From Zygnema cylindricum (lineage: Eukaryota > Streptophyta > Zygnematophyceae > Zygnematales > Zygnemataceae): a stretch of 31,775 nucleotides of DNA. Every line of letters begins with the position of its first letter. Within the stretch, counting starts at the first letter, position 1. The notes beneath the pieces were generated by a model. That model saw nothing but the letters and a program-made list of their open reading frames with translations. It was not told the origin of the DNA and searched no databases. Below are positions 10,901 through 20,260 of the stretch, one piece after another. Made by a program: the position numbers and the translations under genes. Location of the stretch: contig JBBHKE010000525.1 of assembly GCA_037447655.1 (NCBI GenBank), forward strand, positions 73,938 to 105,712, given 5' to 3'.

Positions 10901-12524
10901 TTAAAAATAAAAAAAACAATCCGCGGTCGCTGACCTGGGAGACGGAGCGAGGAGGGATAGGGAGAGGACTGCTGGGAGCCGGCAAGTGACTCTCGGACCC
11001 GATTCCCGCGAATTTACTGGCCACCGTCTTAGGCGACGGAACGGAAACTGGAGCGGCGACTGCCGCGGGCTTGGGGCTGTCCTTCTTGACTGCCACGTAG
11101 GCAAGTCCCGCAGCTGCGAGAAGTCCAGCGCCGAAGAGGATAGAGGTGGTGGGAGGGGCTCCGGCAGCCGGGGGGGAGGAGGAGGAGACGGAGGCGAAGC
11201 CGAGGGAGGAGCTTCCTGCAGGGAGGGAGGAAACGAGGAGGAGGAGGAGATACGTCAGCAGGGGCAGAGTAGTTGTGACGTCTGATGTGACGTGAGGAGG
11301 ATTTATTTGGTTGTAAGGGGAGGGAGAGGATAAGGTAGGTGGTTTGACACGTGCGGAGGAGAAAGGAAGTGGAAAAAGTGAATAGGAAGTTTTGGTTTGG
11401 AGGCAGCATGTGACAAGGAGAGCTGCGACAAAGGTGATAGGAGGAAAGGAAAGAAATTTCTGAAAAAGGATTGGGCAATAGCGTGGCAGTGACGTCAGCA
11501 ACGTGTTTCTGCCGTTGTTGAGAGAACCGGGGAAAATTTTTATGAAGAGGAGTTCGAGTGCAAGGCTGTCAGGTAAATCGAGAAAAAATGGGGTTATGCG
11601 AAGCTGTCGAAGAGGATCTTTTTTTTGTGACTAAAAAAGATGAGACACCGGAACTGATAATGCTGTGATTGGCAGAAAAGCTGAGAGATAGAAATGTACT
11701 TCGCTTTCTGCTTTACTTCCTCTATAACTACTATAAAAAAATGTACTTTTTGTACTTTGCTGTATAAAATGTACTTTGGGGTAGAAATAGACTAACTGTT
11801 GAGAGTCACTTTTACGTAGAGAGATATACTTTTACATAGAAAAAATAAAAAAATTGCATATGATTGACACGAACTTTTGTACGAAAATGTACTTTTGGTT
11901 GAAATCATAAAACAGGGAATGCAAAGTACGGAGGAAAGAGAACACAAAAAAAAAAGTGGAGAGAACAGTAGACCAGAAAGAAAGAAAATAGAGAAAAAAA
12001 AAGGAGAACATTGGAAAGGGGGAAGCGAGCGAAGGAGGACAAAGTGAGGACAGGGGGGAGGAGGGAGAGAACTCACCCTCGCTTGCCTCGGCCCTCACAA
12101 TGGGGGCAAATGTACGGACGGCCTTCTTGGAGTGGGGGCATCCGGGTCCGTGCAGACACACTGCCAAGATCCATGCCAAGCCAGTTTCAGTTTTCAGTTC
12201 GTTTAACTTCGCTACTTCACTGCAGTTAGCTTCAGATCAGTTCAGCTCACTTCACTTAGTTTCAATAAGATTCCTCACAACAGCCACGTCAGCGAAAAAT
12301 GCCACGTTTCCAAGATGACATAATACACGACCAGCCATTGCGCTGCGACTAACGAGACAGAAACGACAAAACATCAAAGCAGATTTCCAATGCAGAGATG
12401 TCACACATATGCGACTCTGGTAAAAGCTCGGAGCCTCGGCAAAGAGACACCGACCTTGGGATGACTCGCGGGCAGCGAGAGAGGTTCCGAAGAGCTGGCT
12501 GGCGGGGAGGGTGAAGGCGGCCAT
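7903..12524 (-). CDS. LCIB: LCIB-family (theta-type) carbonic anhydrase-like protein, plastid-targeted
   Basis: Ten exons (12524-12455, 12160-12077, 11215-10935, 10746-10637, 10235-10196, 9978-9816, 9202-9003, 8713-8648, 8364-8263, 8049-7903) join in phase to 420 residues ending EKVSA and a TAA stop. LCIB proteins interconvert CO2 and bicarbonate, or recapture leaked CO2, around the pyrenoid in algal plastids. The domain begins near residue 150 (MQSIAANFPN). Visible motifs are NTCRDEVCRP (190-199), GLGGLINCGKTG (216-227), ERYVFFAFPHV (248-258) and NACGALIAIKGD (279-290). C192, H257 and C281 fit the two-Cys, one-His zinc site of this family, and D194/R198 the Asp-Arg pair, so the enzyme looks intact. 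Residues 1-52 resemble a transit peptide. Residues 77-94 are hydrophobic (LLAAAGLAYVAV) and could anchor the protein to a membrane, unusual for LCIB, which is known as a stromal protein. The start lies in GCAGCCATGG. Confidence 0.9.
9401..9818. repeat. Diverged direct duplication inside intron 6 of the LCIB gene
   Basis: About 160-175 bp at 9401-9576 resemble 9661-9818. Shared blocks include GTGCAGCAACTT, ATGTTTTTC, GTCTATTCAAG/CGTATTCAAG, TCAGCATTGTGT and GTGGTCC. The right copy runs up to the 5' splice site of exon 6 (donor at 9815-9814, minus strand). In the left copy the donor dinucleotide is lost (GTGGTCCTATCT instead of GTGGTCCGTACATCT). Confidence 0.6.
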
Positions 12525-13221
12525 GGCTGCGGGAGGAGAGTCTCGGATTTACGTGTAAAAAGAAGAGAATTCGAACCGGAGGAGGAGGGGAGAGAGAGAG
12601 AGAGAAGAGGAGATGGAAAGGTGCAAAGTACTTGGCAGCGTGAGGGAGCGAGGGAGTTGCTATTGCATATATTCTACTCCTGCGCGTCTCGGCGTATAAA
12701 TCGCAGTTCGGACGCGAGGCAGCGCGCGGGCCGGAGGGCGGAGAGCAGCGGCAGGTCAATTCGCTCCGCCGTTCCCGAGGTTCACGTCTACGTGCAGACG
12801 CACTACCACACGTGCGAAACTGCCACGGTGTCGGTATTTCAAGGAAAGTGCGTTTATGGATTTGGTTAAAATGCCGCGTGGCAATGTCGAACCGAGAATG
12901 TGGCTGAAGTAAAGCTGTCCCGAGCCTAGTGGTCTTCATCTGGACGCCGGGCCTGACCTTGTCCGCATCCAGGGCTTGCGGGGAGACGATTTGATTCGGT
13001 CTGGACGATACTGGGTATCTTTCTGCACGTGCTCTGGAGAACTTTAATTGGATTTGGTGAAAAGGTACTGTAGAGTATCACGTGACTGTTACTATTTATA
13101 AGTACAGGTCCGTACTGGACTTGAAACTGGATAGATTGCGTAGATGACTAGATGGAATTGTCACCTACGAATCTACAGTACTTGCTGGATACACACTATA
13201 AACGGATGGTGAATTGCTGCA
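12525..13221. promoter_or_regulatory. Upstream region of the LCIB gene
   Basis: The 5' flank of the minus-strand LCIB gene. A CTCTCCTCCCGCAG stretch ends 2 bases before the start codon on the minus strand and looks like a 3' splice site, so a 5' UTR intron or leader splicing is possible. A TATAAAT lies at about 12692 on the plus strand, facing away from LCIB. No promoter element can be assigned with confidence and no gene is supported on the plus strand. Confidence 0.3.
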
Positions 13222-13614
13222 TTCACACAGGGAATGAATGATGAATGAGATGAGGAAACGAATGATCCCGTACCATTCATTCCGGAAAAAAACAAAAAAC
13301 AGAGGCGCCAAAATGACCGACCGCCCGGCTGTCAACCTTTTTGGAGCGTAGCTACGGACAAAATGTACAATTTGGAGCGTAGCAAAGAACAAAATGTACG
13401 GTCAAGTGCGTCAAAACTTGACACCTGTGGTAAATCATCTTCTTTTCCGCGAACCCTTTTTCGGAATGCAAAAATCCGACTTTGAAAAAACATGAAGTCG
13501 ATTAAGTCGATTTTCGAATGATTCATCCGTACCGTACCATTTTTTTTAGAATGATCACCCATAAACGAATAGCCAATCAAAAATCATGTAGAACAGAACT
13601 TAAAAAAAATGTAA
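13222..13614 (-). repeat. Interspersed repeat family Q, copy 1
   Basis: About 390 bp that recur in inverse orientation at 17446-17820. Shared blocks, read on the minus strand, are TTTACATTTTTTT, GATTGGCTATT, TTTTTTCAAAGTCG, GCATTCCGAAAA, GTCAAGTTTTGACGCACTTG, GCTACGCTC, AAAGGTTGACAG, GAATGGTACGGGAT and TCCTCATCTCATTC. No open frame is conserved, so it is probably a non-autonomous mobile element. Confidence 0.8.
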
Positions 13615-14039
13615 ACTTAAAACTTTTTTGTAATTTTGACTAAACGTCTTCCCCACTTCTTACCTCTGCAGGTTAGTTCCAACGCCACCCATCTCCCATC
13701 TGATTCACATCTGATAGCCTATTCCCACCGGAGCATTTGTAACTTTTTGCCCATTCCGATGATTTTCCGAGAACTCATCGGAAAACGGGTCTTGTTCACA
13801 CCAAAATTTTGGCACGTAACTCCGATTGAAGGTGTCTTGTGACACGTCACACGCTTTGACGTCATCAAACAAAGGCGCAAAAACAAACCTGCAGATTTTC
13901 ACATTTACTAATACGTCCCCCTTTTCCCTTCCGCCCCCCGTTCTCCTCTGCTCCCTCGCTAAAGTACAGCTCTTCCTTCCCGGTATGAAATACTTTTTTT
14001 TTTATGAATTATGTTTGTAAATATGTTGTGTGAGGATAT
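13615..14039. other. Unassigned AT-rich spacer
   Basis: I see no gene, repeat or structured element between the Q repeat and the hairpin array. Confidence 0.5.
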
Positions 14040-14059
14040 CCGTGTGTATTTTCAAAATT

Positions 14060-14755
14060 TCCAGTTTGGAACTCTTGATCCAAGGGTCAAAATTGGAAAA
14101 AAATCCAGTTTCTGTATCAAAAACTGAAAAGATTTCCATTTTTTAACACCGGATACAGAGTTCAAACTTGGAAAGAAATCCAGTTTTGAATCCTGTAACT
14201 GGAGAGAACTCCAATTTTAGGGTTCAAAATATCCATAAAATATATAAGATCTCCATTTTTGAACCCTAAATTACAGATTTGAGCCATTGAAAAGCTCCAG
14301 TTTCCATATCCAAAGCTGAAGAAAAATTACCGTTGTGAACTCTAGATACAGATGTACATGAACAGAGCTCCAATTTTAGGGTTCAAAACTGGGAAAAAAC
14401 TCCAATTTTGAACTCAAAATCTGCAGTTTTTGTATCCAAAACTGAATAGAAACCCTAACTTTGAAGTCTGGTTAGAGAGGTAAAAACTGGAAAAAAAACT
14501 GATAGTTGTGAACTCTTAACTGGAAAGAACTATAGCTTTAGGGTTCAAAACTGGAGAATCTAACTCCAGTTTTTAACTTTGTTTATGAAGGAAACTGATT
14601 TTTAATATAAAACTGAAAATAATTTCAGTATCCGGATTCGAAAATGGAAAAAACTCTAGTTTTTAACTCTGGATTTAGGGATTAAAACTGGAAAAATCTC
14701 CAGATTTTGCCTCCCAAACTGAAAGAAAAGTCCAGCTTTGAACTCTGTACCAATA
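14060..14755. repeat. Degenerate minisatellite of hairpin-forming units
   Basis: About 700 bp of diverged units, mostly 30-45 bp, each beginning near CTCCAGTTTTGAACTC and returning through GGGTTCAAAACTGGAAAA. The two halves are complementary (CCAGTTTTGAAC with GTTCAAAACTGG), so the array is a series of imperfect hairpins. Units around 14380-14400 and 14540-14570 are best preserved. No coding potential is seen. Confidence 0.85.
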
Positions 14756-15419
14756 GCTGTGTTATGTATTTGGGATTTTTAGAAGTTTTTGTGTCAGAAT
14801 TTGTGGTGTTTTTATTTGTTTATTTGGAAACAGAAAACTAAAAAACTGAAAATTGAAAATTGGCAACTGCAAACTAATAATAGTGTGACATAAAAATAGT
14901 GCGACAGAAAAAAATAGTGTGGCGGAAACAAAATAGTATGGTTGAAATAGTGTAGTGTACATATATATATTAGTCTATCTAACATATAACTGTTATGAAA
15001 TCGTAACATATTACTATATTACCTAGACAAAAATAATTTAAGTTCTAATGACGAACTACGACTAATTATATTACACAAGTACTACATTTCAGCGTATTAA
15101 ATCAGACTCTGAAAAGTTAGAGCTGATTATTGAATTGCCAGCGAGGTGCTGATATTTATTATAATGCGAAATAATAATAAAGAACATCTACTTCTAGTAC
15201 TATTTTACCGTATAATATCGTGCATGCATAGATTAATACTACCTAGATTGCGAGGTAGACTATTGAACATGTTTAAATATATCGAATGATCAGAGACAAT
15301 GTGGATCTCATCAAATTAGTTTTTTTTTTTAAACCACGCTTCATACATATTTTTTGGGAAAAAAAAGTCATTTTTTTGTGTTTAGGAAAGCATTAAGATC
15401 TCAAATTTGCTGACGGGAA
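14756..15419. other. AT-rich spacer without supported genes
   Basis: Low-complexity A/T sequence with short direct repeats (variants of AAATAGTGTGGCGG around 14880-14950). No splice-flanked exon or domain is apparent. Confidence 0.5.
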
Positions 15420-15616
15420 TAACTATTCTGATTTGTCTTGTTTAATATGTTTTGCTCTCATATGCTTTGTTTTAATTTGTTTTGTTTTGAAATGTTTTGT
15501 TTTACTATGTTTTGTTTTAATACATTTTGTTTTCATATGTTTTTGTTTCATATGTTTTGTTTTGTTTTCATAGGTTTTGATTTAATTTAATTTGTTTTGT
15601 TTGTTTTGTTTTGACA
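15420..15616. repeat. T/G-rich minisatellite (TATGTTTTGTTTT units)
   Basis: About a dozen diverged units of 11-17 bp around TATGTTTTGTTTTAA on the plus strand. The complementary strand is purely A/C/T-biased and noncoding. Confidence 0.85.
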
Positions 15617-15730
15617 AAGTGAAAATTTGATTATCTTTTGTACTTTTTTTACTTTTTGTACTTGCAGATCCTCGAAGCTTGGCCACGGAAATAGTGAACC
15701 GACTCTGAGGCAAAAAAAATGCTCTTTTTA

Positions 15731-15808
15731 TTAATACTTAGTTTGTTTTTCCATGTCCACTTCCAAATGGGGTTGAGCGGAAATTTGGGACATTTTTCCA
15801 AAAAATTC
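15731..15808 (-). CDS. Candidate terminal exon, orphan
   Basis: On the minus strand, a CT-rich tract of over 100 nt (15814-15925) ends in CGTTTCGTTGCAG and is followed by 25 open codons (EFFGKMSQISAQPHLEVDME, then KQTKY) and TAA, with AATAAA overlapping the stop. The tract is like those preceding LCIB exons. No upstream exon was found: the upstream DNA is occupied by the palindrome at 16078-16458. It could be the remains of a gene broken by repeat insertion, or chance. I do not recognise the peptide. Confidence 0.25.
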   Translation of the reverse strand, partial: EFFGKMSQISAQPHLEVDMEKQTKY

Positions 15809-15814
15809 CTGCAA

Positions 15815-15925
15815 CGAAACGGAGAGAGTGAGAGAGAGTGAGAGGGAGAGGGCAAGGGCGAGGGAGTGGGAGAGTGAGGGGGAGAGGGAGAGGGAGAGCG
15901 AGAGGAGAAGGAGAAGGAGAAGCTT
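15815..15925. repeat. Polypurine/polypyrimidine tract
   Basis: GAGAGGGAGAGGG-type sequence on the plus strand, almost pure purine for about 110 bp. On the minus strand it reads as the pyrimidine tract of the putative 3' splice site at 15809-15810. Similar CT tracts occur in LCIB introns near 9985-10050. Confidence 0.85.
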
Positions 15926-16077
15926 GGTTCAAGCAGGATTTTACAGGTTGTTTTTGTTTGTTTTTTTCGCCACTTTTTTTTTTCGGGTGATGTTTGTCTG
16001 TTGGTTTTTTTTTTTAACCGTCCCTTTTTGTTTGGATGTCTCGGCCGGTCACCGTGGAAAAAATATATGTTATTGTA

Positions 16078-16458
16078 CTTATGAAAAACGATGGATTGGT
16101 ACGGACGGATTTGAGTCGTCGGCGCTACTTGTACGGCAGAATGAATCACATCGCGACGTTTTTGTTGACGTCATATGACGTCAAGGGCAATTCACGTCCA
16201 AACAAAAAAAAAGGACATTCGTTTCTTCATCTCATTCACCATCCGTTCCTAGTGTGAATACGTTTTGCATTTGTGGTACAGACCTACAAGCACGATACGG
16301 ATGAGATGAAGAAATGAATGTCCTTTTTTTTTGTTTGGACGTGAATCGCCCTTAACGTCACCTCACGTCAACAAAAACGTCGCGATGTGATTCATGTTGC
16401 CGTACGATTAGTCGCCGATGAATCGAATCCGTCCGTACCAAACCATCGTTTTTCACCC
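16078..16458. repeat. Long foldback palindrome
   Basis: Left arm 16078-16245 and right arm about 16290-16458 are inverted copies. Paired blocks are AAAAACGATGG/CCATCGTTTTT, ATTGGTACGGACGGATT/AATCCGTCCGTACCAAA, ATGAATCACATCGCGACGTT/AACGTCGCGATGTGATTCAT, and AATTCACGTCCAAACAAA with its complement. A loop of about 45 bp separates the arms. The central part (TTCATCTCATTCACCATCCG, TAGTGTGAAT) matches the end of repeat family Q. It is probably a foldback transposable element. Confidence 0.85.
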
Positions 16459-16507
16459 GTAATAAGGGGGGAGGACGTTTCGTCAAAGTTCCAAAAAGAA
16501 GTTTTAA

Positions 16508-17441
16508 GGGTACGTCCCCATGAATTAAAGTATCGACTTTAATCTGTCGTTTTCAATGAAAACGCAGTTCCGTACGAGAAAAACTTTAGCCGTACAACAA
16601 AATCAATTCTTTTAAATTACAACAAACCTCAAGTCGATACTTTGAATGTACTTCATGTATGTCGTCATGTGAACGTATTTTGGAGTTTCTCTTTTTTCGA
16701 CCCCCGGGCAAGAGAATCCAGCCCGTCAAAAAACTTCATCGAAAATCACTTCGCGACCTGATTTCAGGGAAAGTAACACCCAAACAACGATTGAAAAATG
16801 ACCCACGTACGCGCCACACGAGTGGGAAAATTTTAGGACGAGGGAGAGTACTCGCTATTTTTCTCCCTGCCCGTCACGTGCATGTACGGAAAAGACGAGG
16901 ATGTACGGAAAAATATGCAATGGTCTCGGACCTCCAATTTCATTCATGGGTCCTCGGTAGAATTTTACATCATCGCCGCCTCTCCCCTCTCCCTCTCACA
17001 CTATCACTTTTATCTCACACTTTTTAGAATGAGGCACGACAAAACTGGTATGAAATGAAAGATATTTGAAAAACAATTCTTTTGACTACCTTTATGTATA
17101 TTTTTATGGCAAGTAGAGCGAAATAAGTAGAGAAAACGAAATCGGGTATCCATGGCCGAAAGTTCTTGAATCTGTGACGTCACAATGTTACAAAACCCTA
17201 AACATCTGCCATGTCACAAAATTACAAAAATATAAACGTCTACAACTGTCGCTGTTTTTGTTGGTGTCACCAATTTCGTAGTCGTCGTCAACCGTCACAA
17301 AGTTGTACCTACGTCTACAACCGTCACATTTCAAAGTTTCGATCTCATTTTCGCACATAGGGACGCTTTTAAAAGTAGTACGGAACACTTCACTGCAGTC
17401 CAAAATACTTTTTCAAAGTATCGTTTACATGGGGACGTACC
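16508..17441 (+). mobile_element. Possible terminal-inverted-repeat element, family W
   Basis: GGTACGTCCCCATG at 16509-16522 recurs inverted as CATGGGGACGTACC at 17428-17441, with AAAGTATCG next to both ends. The first ~180 bp (CCCCATGAATTAAAGTATCG, GCAGTTCCGTACGAGAAAAA, CAAGTCGATA, TTCATGTATGTCGTCATGTG) recur at 31052-31230. No target duplication is clear and no transposase is seen inside. The 17428-17441 segment could instead be an end of a separate copy. Confidence 0.55.
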
Positions 17442-17445
17442 TGAG

Positions 17446-17820
17446 TTTACATTTTTTTACGTTCTATTTTAGATGATTTTGATTGGCTATTTGTTTATGG
17501 GTTAGCATTTTAAAAAAATCGTTACAGTACGGATCATTCATTTGGGATACGACTTCCTGTTTTTTCAAAGTCGCATTTCTGCATTCCGAAAAGGTTTCCG
17601 GAAAAAGAAGACGAGTCAAGTTTTGACGCACTTGACCGTATGTTTTGTCCGTCGCCCCGCTCCAAATCATATATTTTGTCTGTTGCTACGCTCGAAAAAG
17701 GTTGACAGTCGAGTGGTCGACCTGTTTGGCCCCTCTGTTTTTGTTTTTTCGCGGCCTGAATGGTACGGGATTATTCGTTTCCTCATCTCATTCGTCATCC
17801 ATTTCTAGTGTGAATTGTGC
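17446..17820 (+). repeat. Interspersed repeat family Q, copy 2
   Basis: The inverse-orientation counterpart of 13222-13614, sharing its blocks in the same order. It abuts the end of element W. The outer end CTAGTGTGAAT is also found in the palindrome at 16078-16458. Confidence 0.8.
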
Positions 17821-18034
17821 AAATGATGGTGCGTGATAGAAATAACAGCAAGTATCCTTACCAGTGTTTCACATCGGCCCATATCAGCAGGCGACATTGT
17901 CGGCACCCGATGCGAAATATAAATCCGCAACATCAGTCAGCAGGTGAAAGAAAAAAGAAATGTCGACACCTGTCGAGCCTCGTAGTACGGCAAACTTTTC
18001 GATACCGCAATAGTTTTTTTGGAGCATCATGGGC

Positions 18035-18262
18035 CAGAGGTCAAAAAGTCAAAATTTCAGATGACATTTTTTTTTTCAAAATTTGAACACCCGAAATAAA
18101 CGAAAAAAAAAAGAAGGTTTCGTAGGTACGTTACACTACATACTGTAATGTCTATAATATCCGACATTATTGTACTTTGTACTCTTGGTCTCGTGGAAGA
18201 CTGGAAGGTATAATGGAGATGTACCAATGATTTTGTACTTGTTTGGGTACGGTTGGTCGTCC
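18035..18262. mobile_element. Rearranged fragment of the family A hAT MITE
   Basis: Begins with CAGAGGTCAAAAAGTCAAAA, the terminal repeat and adjoining sequence as read in copy 2. It then continues with CATTATTGTACTTTGTACTC and a GGAAGGTATAA...GAGATG block in the orientation of copy 1. So one end is joined to an internal segment in the opposite orientation, and the other end is missing. Confidence 0.7.
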
Positions 18263-18289
18263 TCTTGGAAAAGGTGAATGAAGGACATG

Positions 18290-20260
18290 CTTCTTCCCCT
18301 TGGAGTTGTTGGTTTGTCTCCTATACACTGCCAACTATTATCAAATTTGGTGTCGTCCTCAGTTTGAGGTTCTCTTTTCACAGAGGAACTACTTTTTTAT
18401 TTATTGGAATATATTTAGCCCCCTTATGAGTTGGTTGCAAATTTGTTTCGCCTGTGCTCACCGCTTCGCATCGACCGACTTTCATCAAAGTGTCCCGTAT
18501 TTAACGCATCTTGCCAAGCATTCGCCAGTGTATGTTATTTTTTTTTATGAAGTCCATCAACCTCTTCCTTTTCCAATGATGGTAATTTCGTTCCTCTTTC
18601 CTCTACAAAGGCACTCGTTAAGGAGACCCTCTTGGGGCACCTTTGTTTGCCCTTACTCATTAGCACGCCCTCCGCGCTTCCGCTTTCTTTTTTAGCTCCT
18701 TCCTCTCGGTTGCAGGTCATACACATATTATTGGGCCTTTGACCAAGCCGTACTAGCCTATAACTTTTATAAGGATCGTTTCACAAAACTCAACCTTCCA
18801 GTCCAACCCTCAAAGTATATTTTTGGTCACCTCGTGATATCCGTCGTTCTTTTAGTCCCCTTCTTGCTTTTCAAACTCCTCCATCCAATGGCTTTCGTGT
18901 GTTGGGTTGCCCGCTTGGTTCGATGTTTTTGTGAGCCGATTTCTAGATTTTGCTCTTTAGACAAATTTGTCCCACGCGGACGACCTTCCCAACCTTTTTG
19001 ACCCCCATGTGGTTTCTACTCATTTGACAATATGTTTGTCCACATTATCCCTCCTACCTTACTCGCACTCCCCCTCCCACCTCAACATTTGTCCATCTCT
19101 TTCCGCCTTTGATGGTCCCGTCATAGACGTTTTTCACACTTTGGTAGGTCGTGGGGCATTTTATCGCGAGTCTTGGCCTATGGCCCGCCTTCAGGCTTCT
19201 TTTCTCGACTTTGTGAGGGGGTTGGGTTTATTATCGACGACCTGTGTTGCTCCCGTTCCCTATTTGGGAAGTTAGTGCCTTATTGCCGCCACTGTTGTCT
19301 CTTGTTTTTCGGCGAGGGACACTCTTGTTTCGGATGGTGTGTGTTGCCTTCCAACTGTTCAATTTGGATGTATCATGTAATCCTCCTCCTATTACTGTCG
19401 CGGATTTACCGGTTCTTTCCACCCTTGTTACAAAATCATTTGCGCTTTTCTAAGAATCAAATTGTTATCAGTTTTCCGCTGCATTTAAAACTGAGCTTCT
19501 TGAGGAGTTTCCCTCTAACTCTTCGTGTGCACGCTTTCTCTCTTGTGGTAGACCTCTCCGGAGCTTGGCTATTAGCTACCCCTAATTTATTCACCCTTCG
19601 TCTCATGCTGCTCAATTCACCACTGCCCTCCGCCTTCAGCTTGGCCTCCTTCATCCACCTTTGCTTGGTTTTTTTGGGTGCTCGTGTCACCGTCTCCTTG
19701 AGGTGAAGGCATCCATTTGCTTCGTTGCTCCCACGGGGATGAGTTGATTCAGGTGCATGACATTATTTGCGACACCATTGCGACTATTGCTTATGAGGGG
19801 GGATTTTCCGTTCGCCGGGAGGTTTTCCCTATTTCTCCTTCACGCCGGATTGATATTGTACTACTCGATGGTGCACGTCACATATTTGGTGACGTTGTTT
19901 TGGCGAACTCTTACCTCGGATACTGTCGTTGGTCAAGCTGCGGCTCAACATGTCGGAGTGGTCTTGATGCGGCTAAGAAGTAGTGTGATTATGGGCTCGG
20001 AGATGTTATAAATGACTTTATTTCGATGGCGGCTGGGATATTTGGTTGTTTGGGTGTTGCTTTGAACGAGTGTCTACGTGCTTGTGGACGGCGTTTGTTC
20101 GCGCGTTGTGGACGTGGCGTATATTCGTGGCTTTACAACAAGTGCAAGCTTTTATCCTCTTTCAATTGACTAATGCAACTATGGATCTTCGGCGTGTTTG
20201 CAACTTCCTCAACGAGCTTCCCTGGAGGGGCTCACGAGGCTCTTATTGGAATAATTGTTA
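18290..20260 (+). pseudogene. Dead LINE-type reverse transcriptase relic
   Basis: Fragments in shifting frames follow the order of one reverse transcriptase type. FSNDGNFVPLSS precedes KGTR-stop-GDPLGAPLFALTH (18607-18660), the motif B block with Gln changed to a stop. In the same frame follows VAGHTHIIGP (about 18709-18738), where family members have (A)DDTHI(I/V)GP: both catalytic Asp are lost. Next are LNLPVQPSK, MARLQASFLDFVRGLGLLST with TCVAPVPYLGS, HAAQFTTALRLQLGL (about 19608-19652), HDIICDTIATIAYEGGFSVR and RRIDIVLLDG...FGDVVLANS (about 19755-19920), and a trace (DFISMAAGIFGCL, FVALQQVQAFIL) to 20260. At least three frame changes and several stops break it. It is non-LTR retrotransposon debris and not a gene. 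Confidence 0.85.

Noticed and set aside
10797-11501. 234-codon minus-strand frame over LCIB exon 3
   Set aside because: Only its centre (10935-11215) is coding. The rest reads through introns 2 and 3, as the splice phases and paralog comparison show.
18967-18990. HADDLPNLF, an apparent YADD-like reverse transcriptase active site
   Set aside because: It lies over 300 bp after the GDPLG block and in another frame. The VAGHTHIIGP segment at 18709-18738, in frame with GDPLG and at the right distance, is the proper counterpart of the ADD box.
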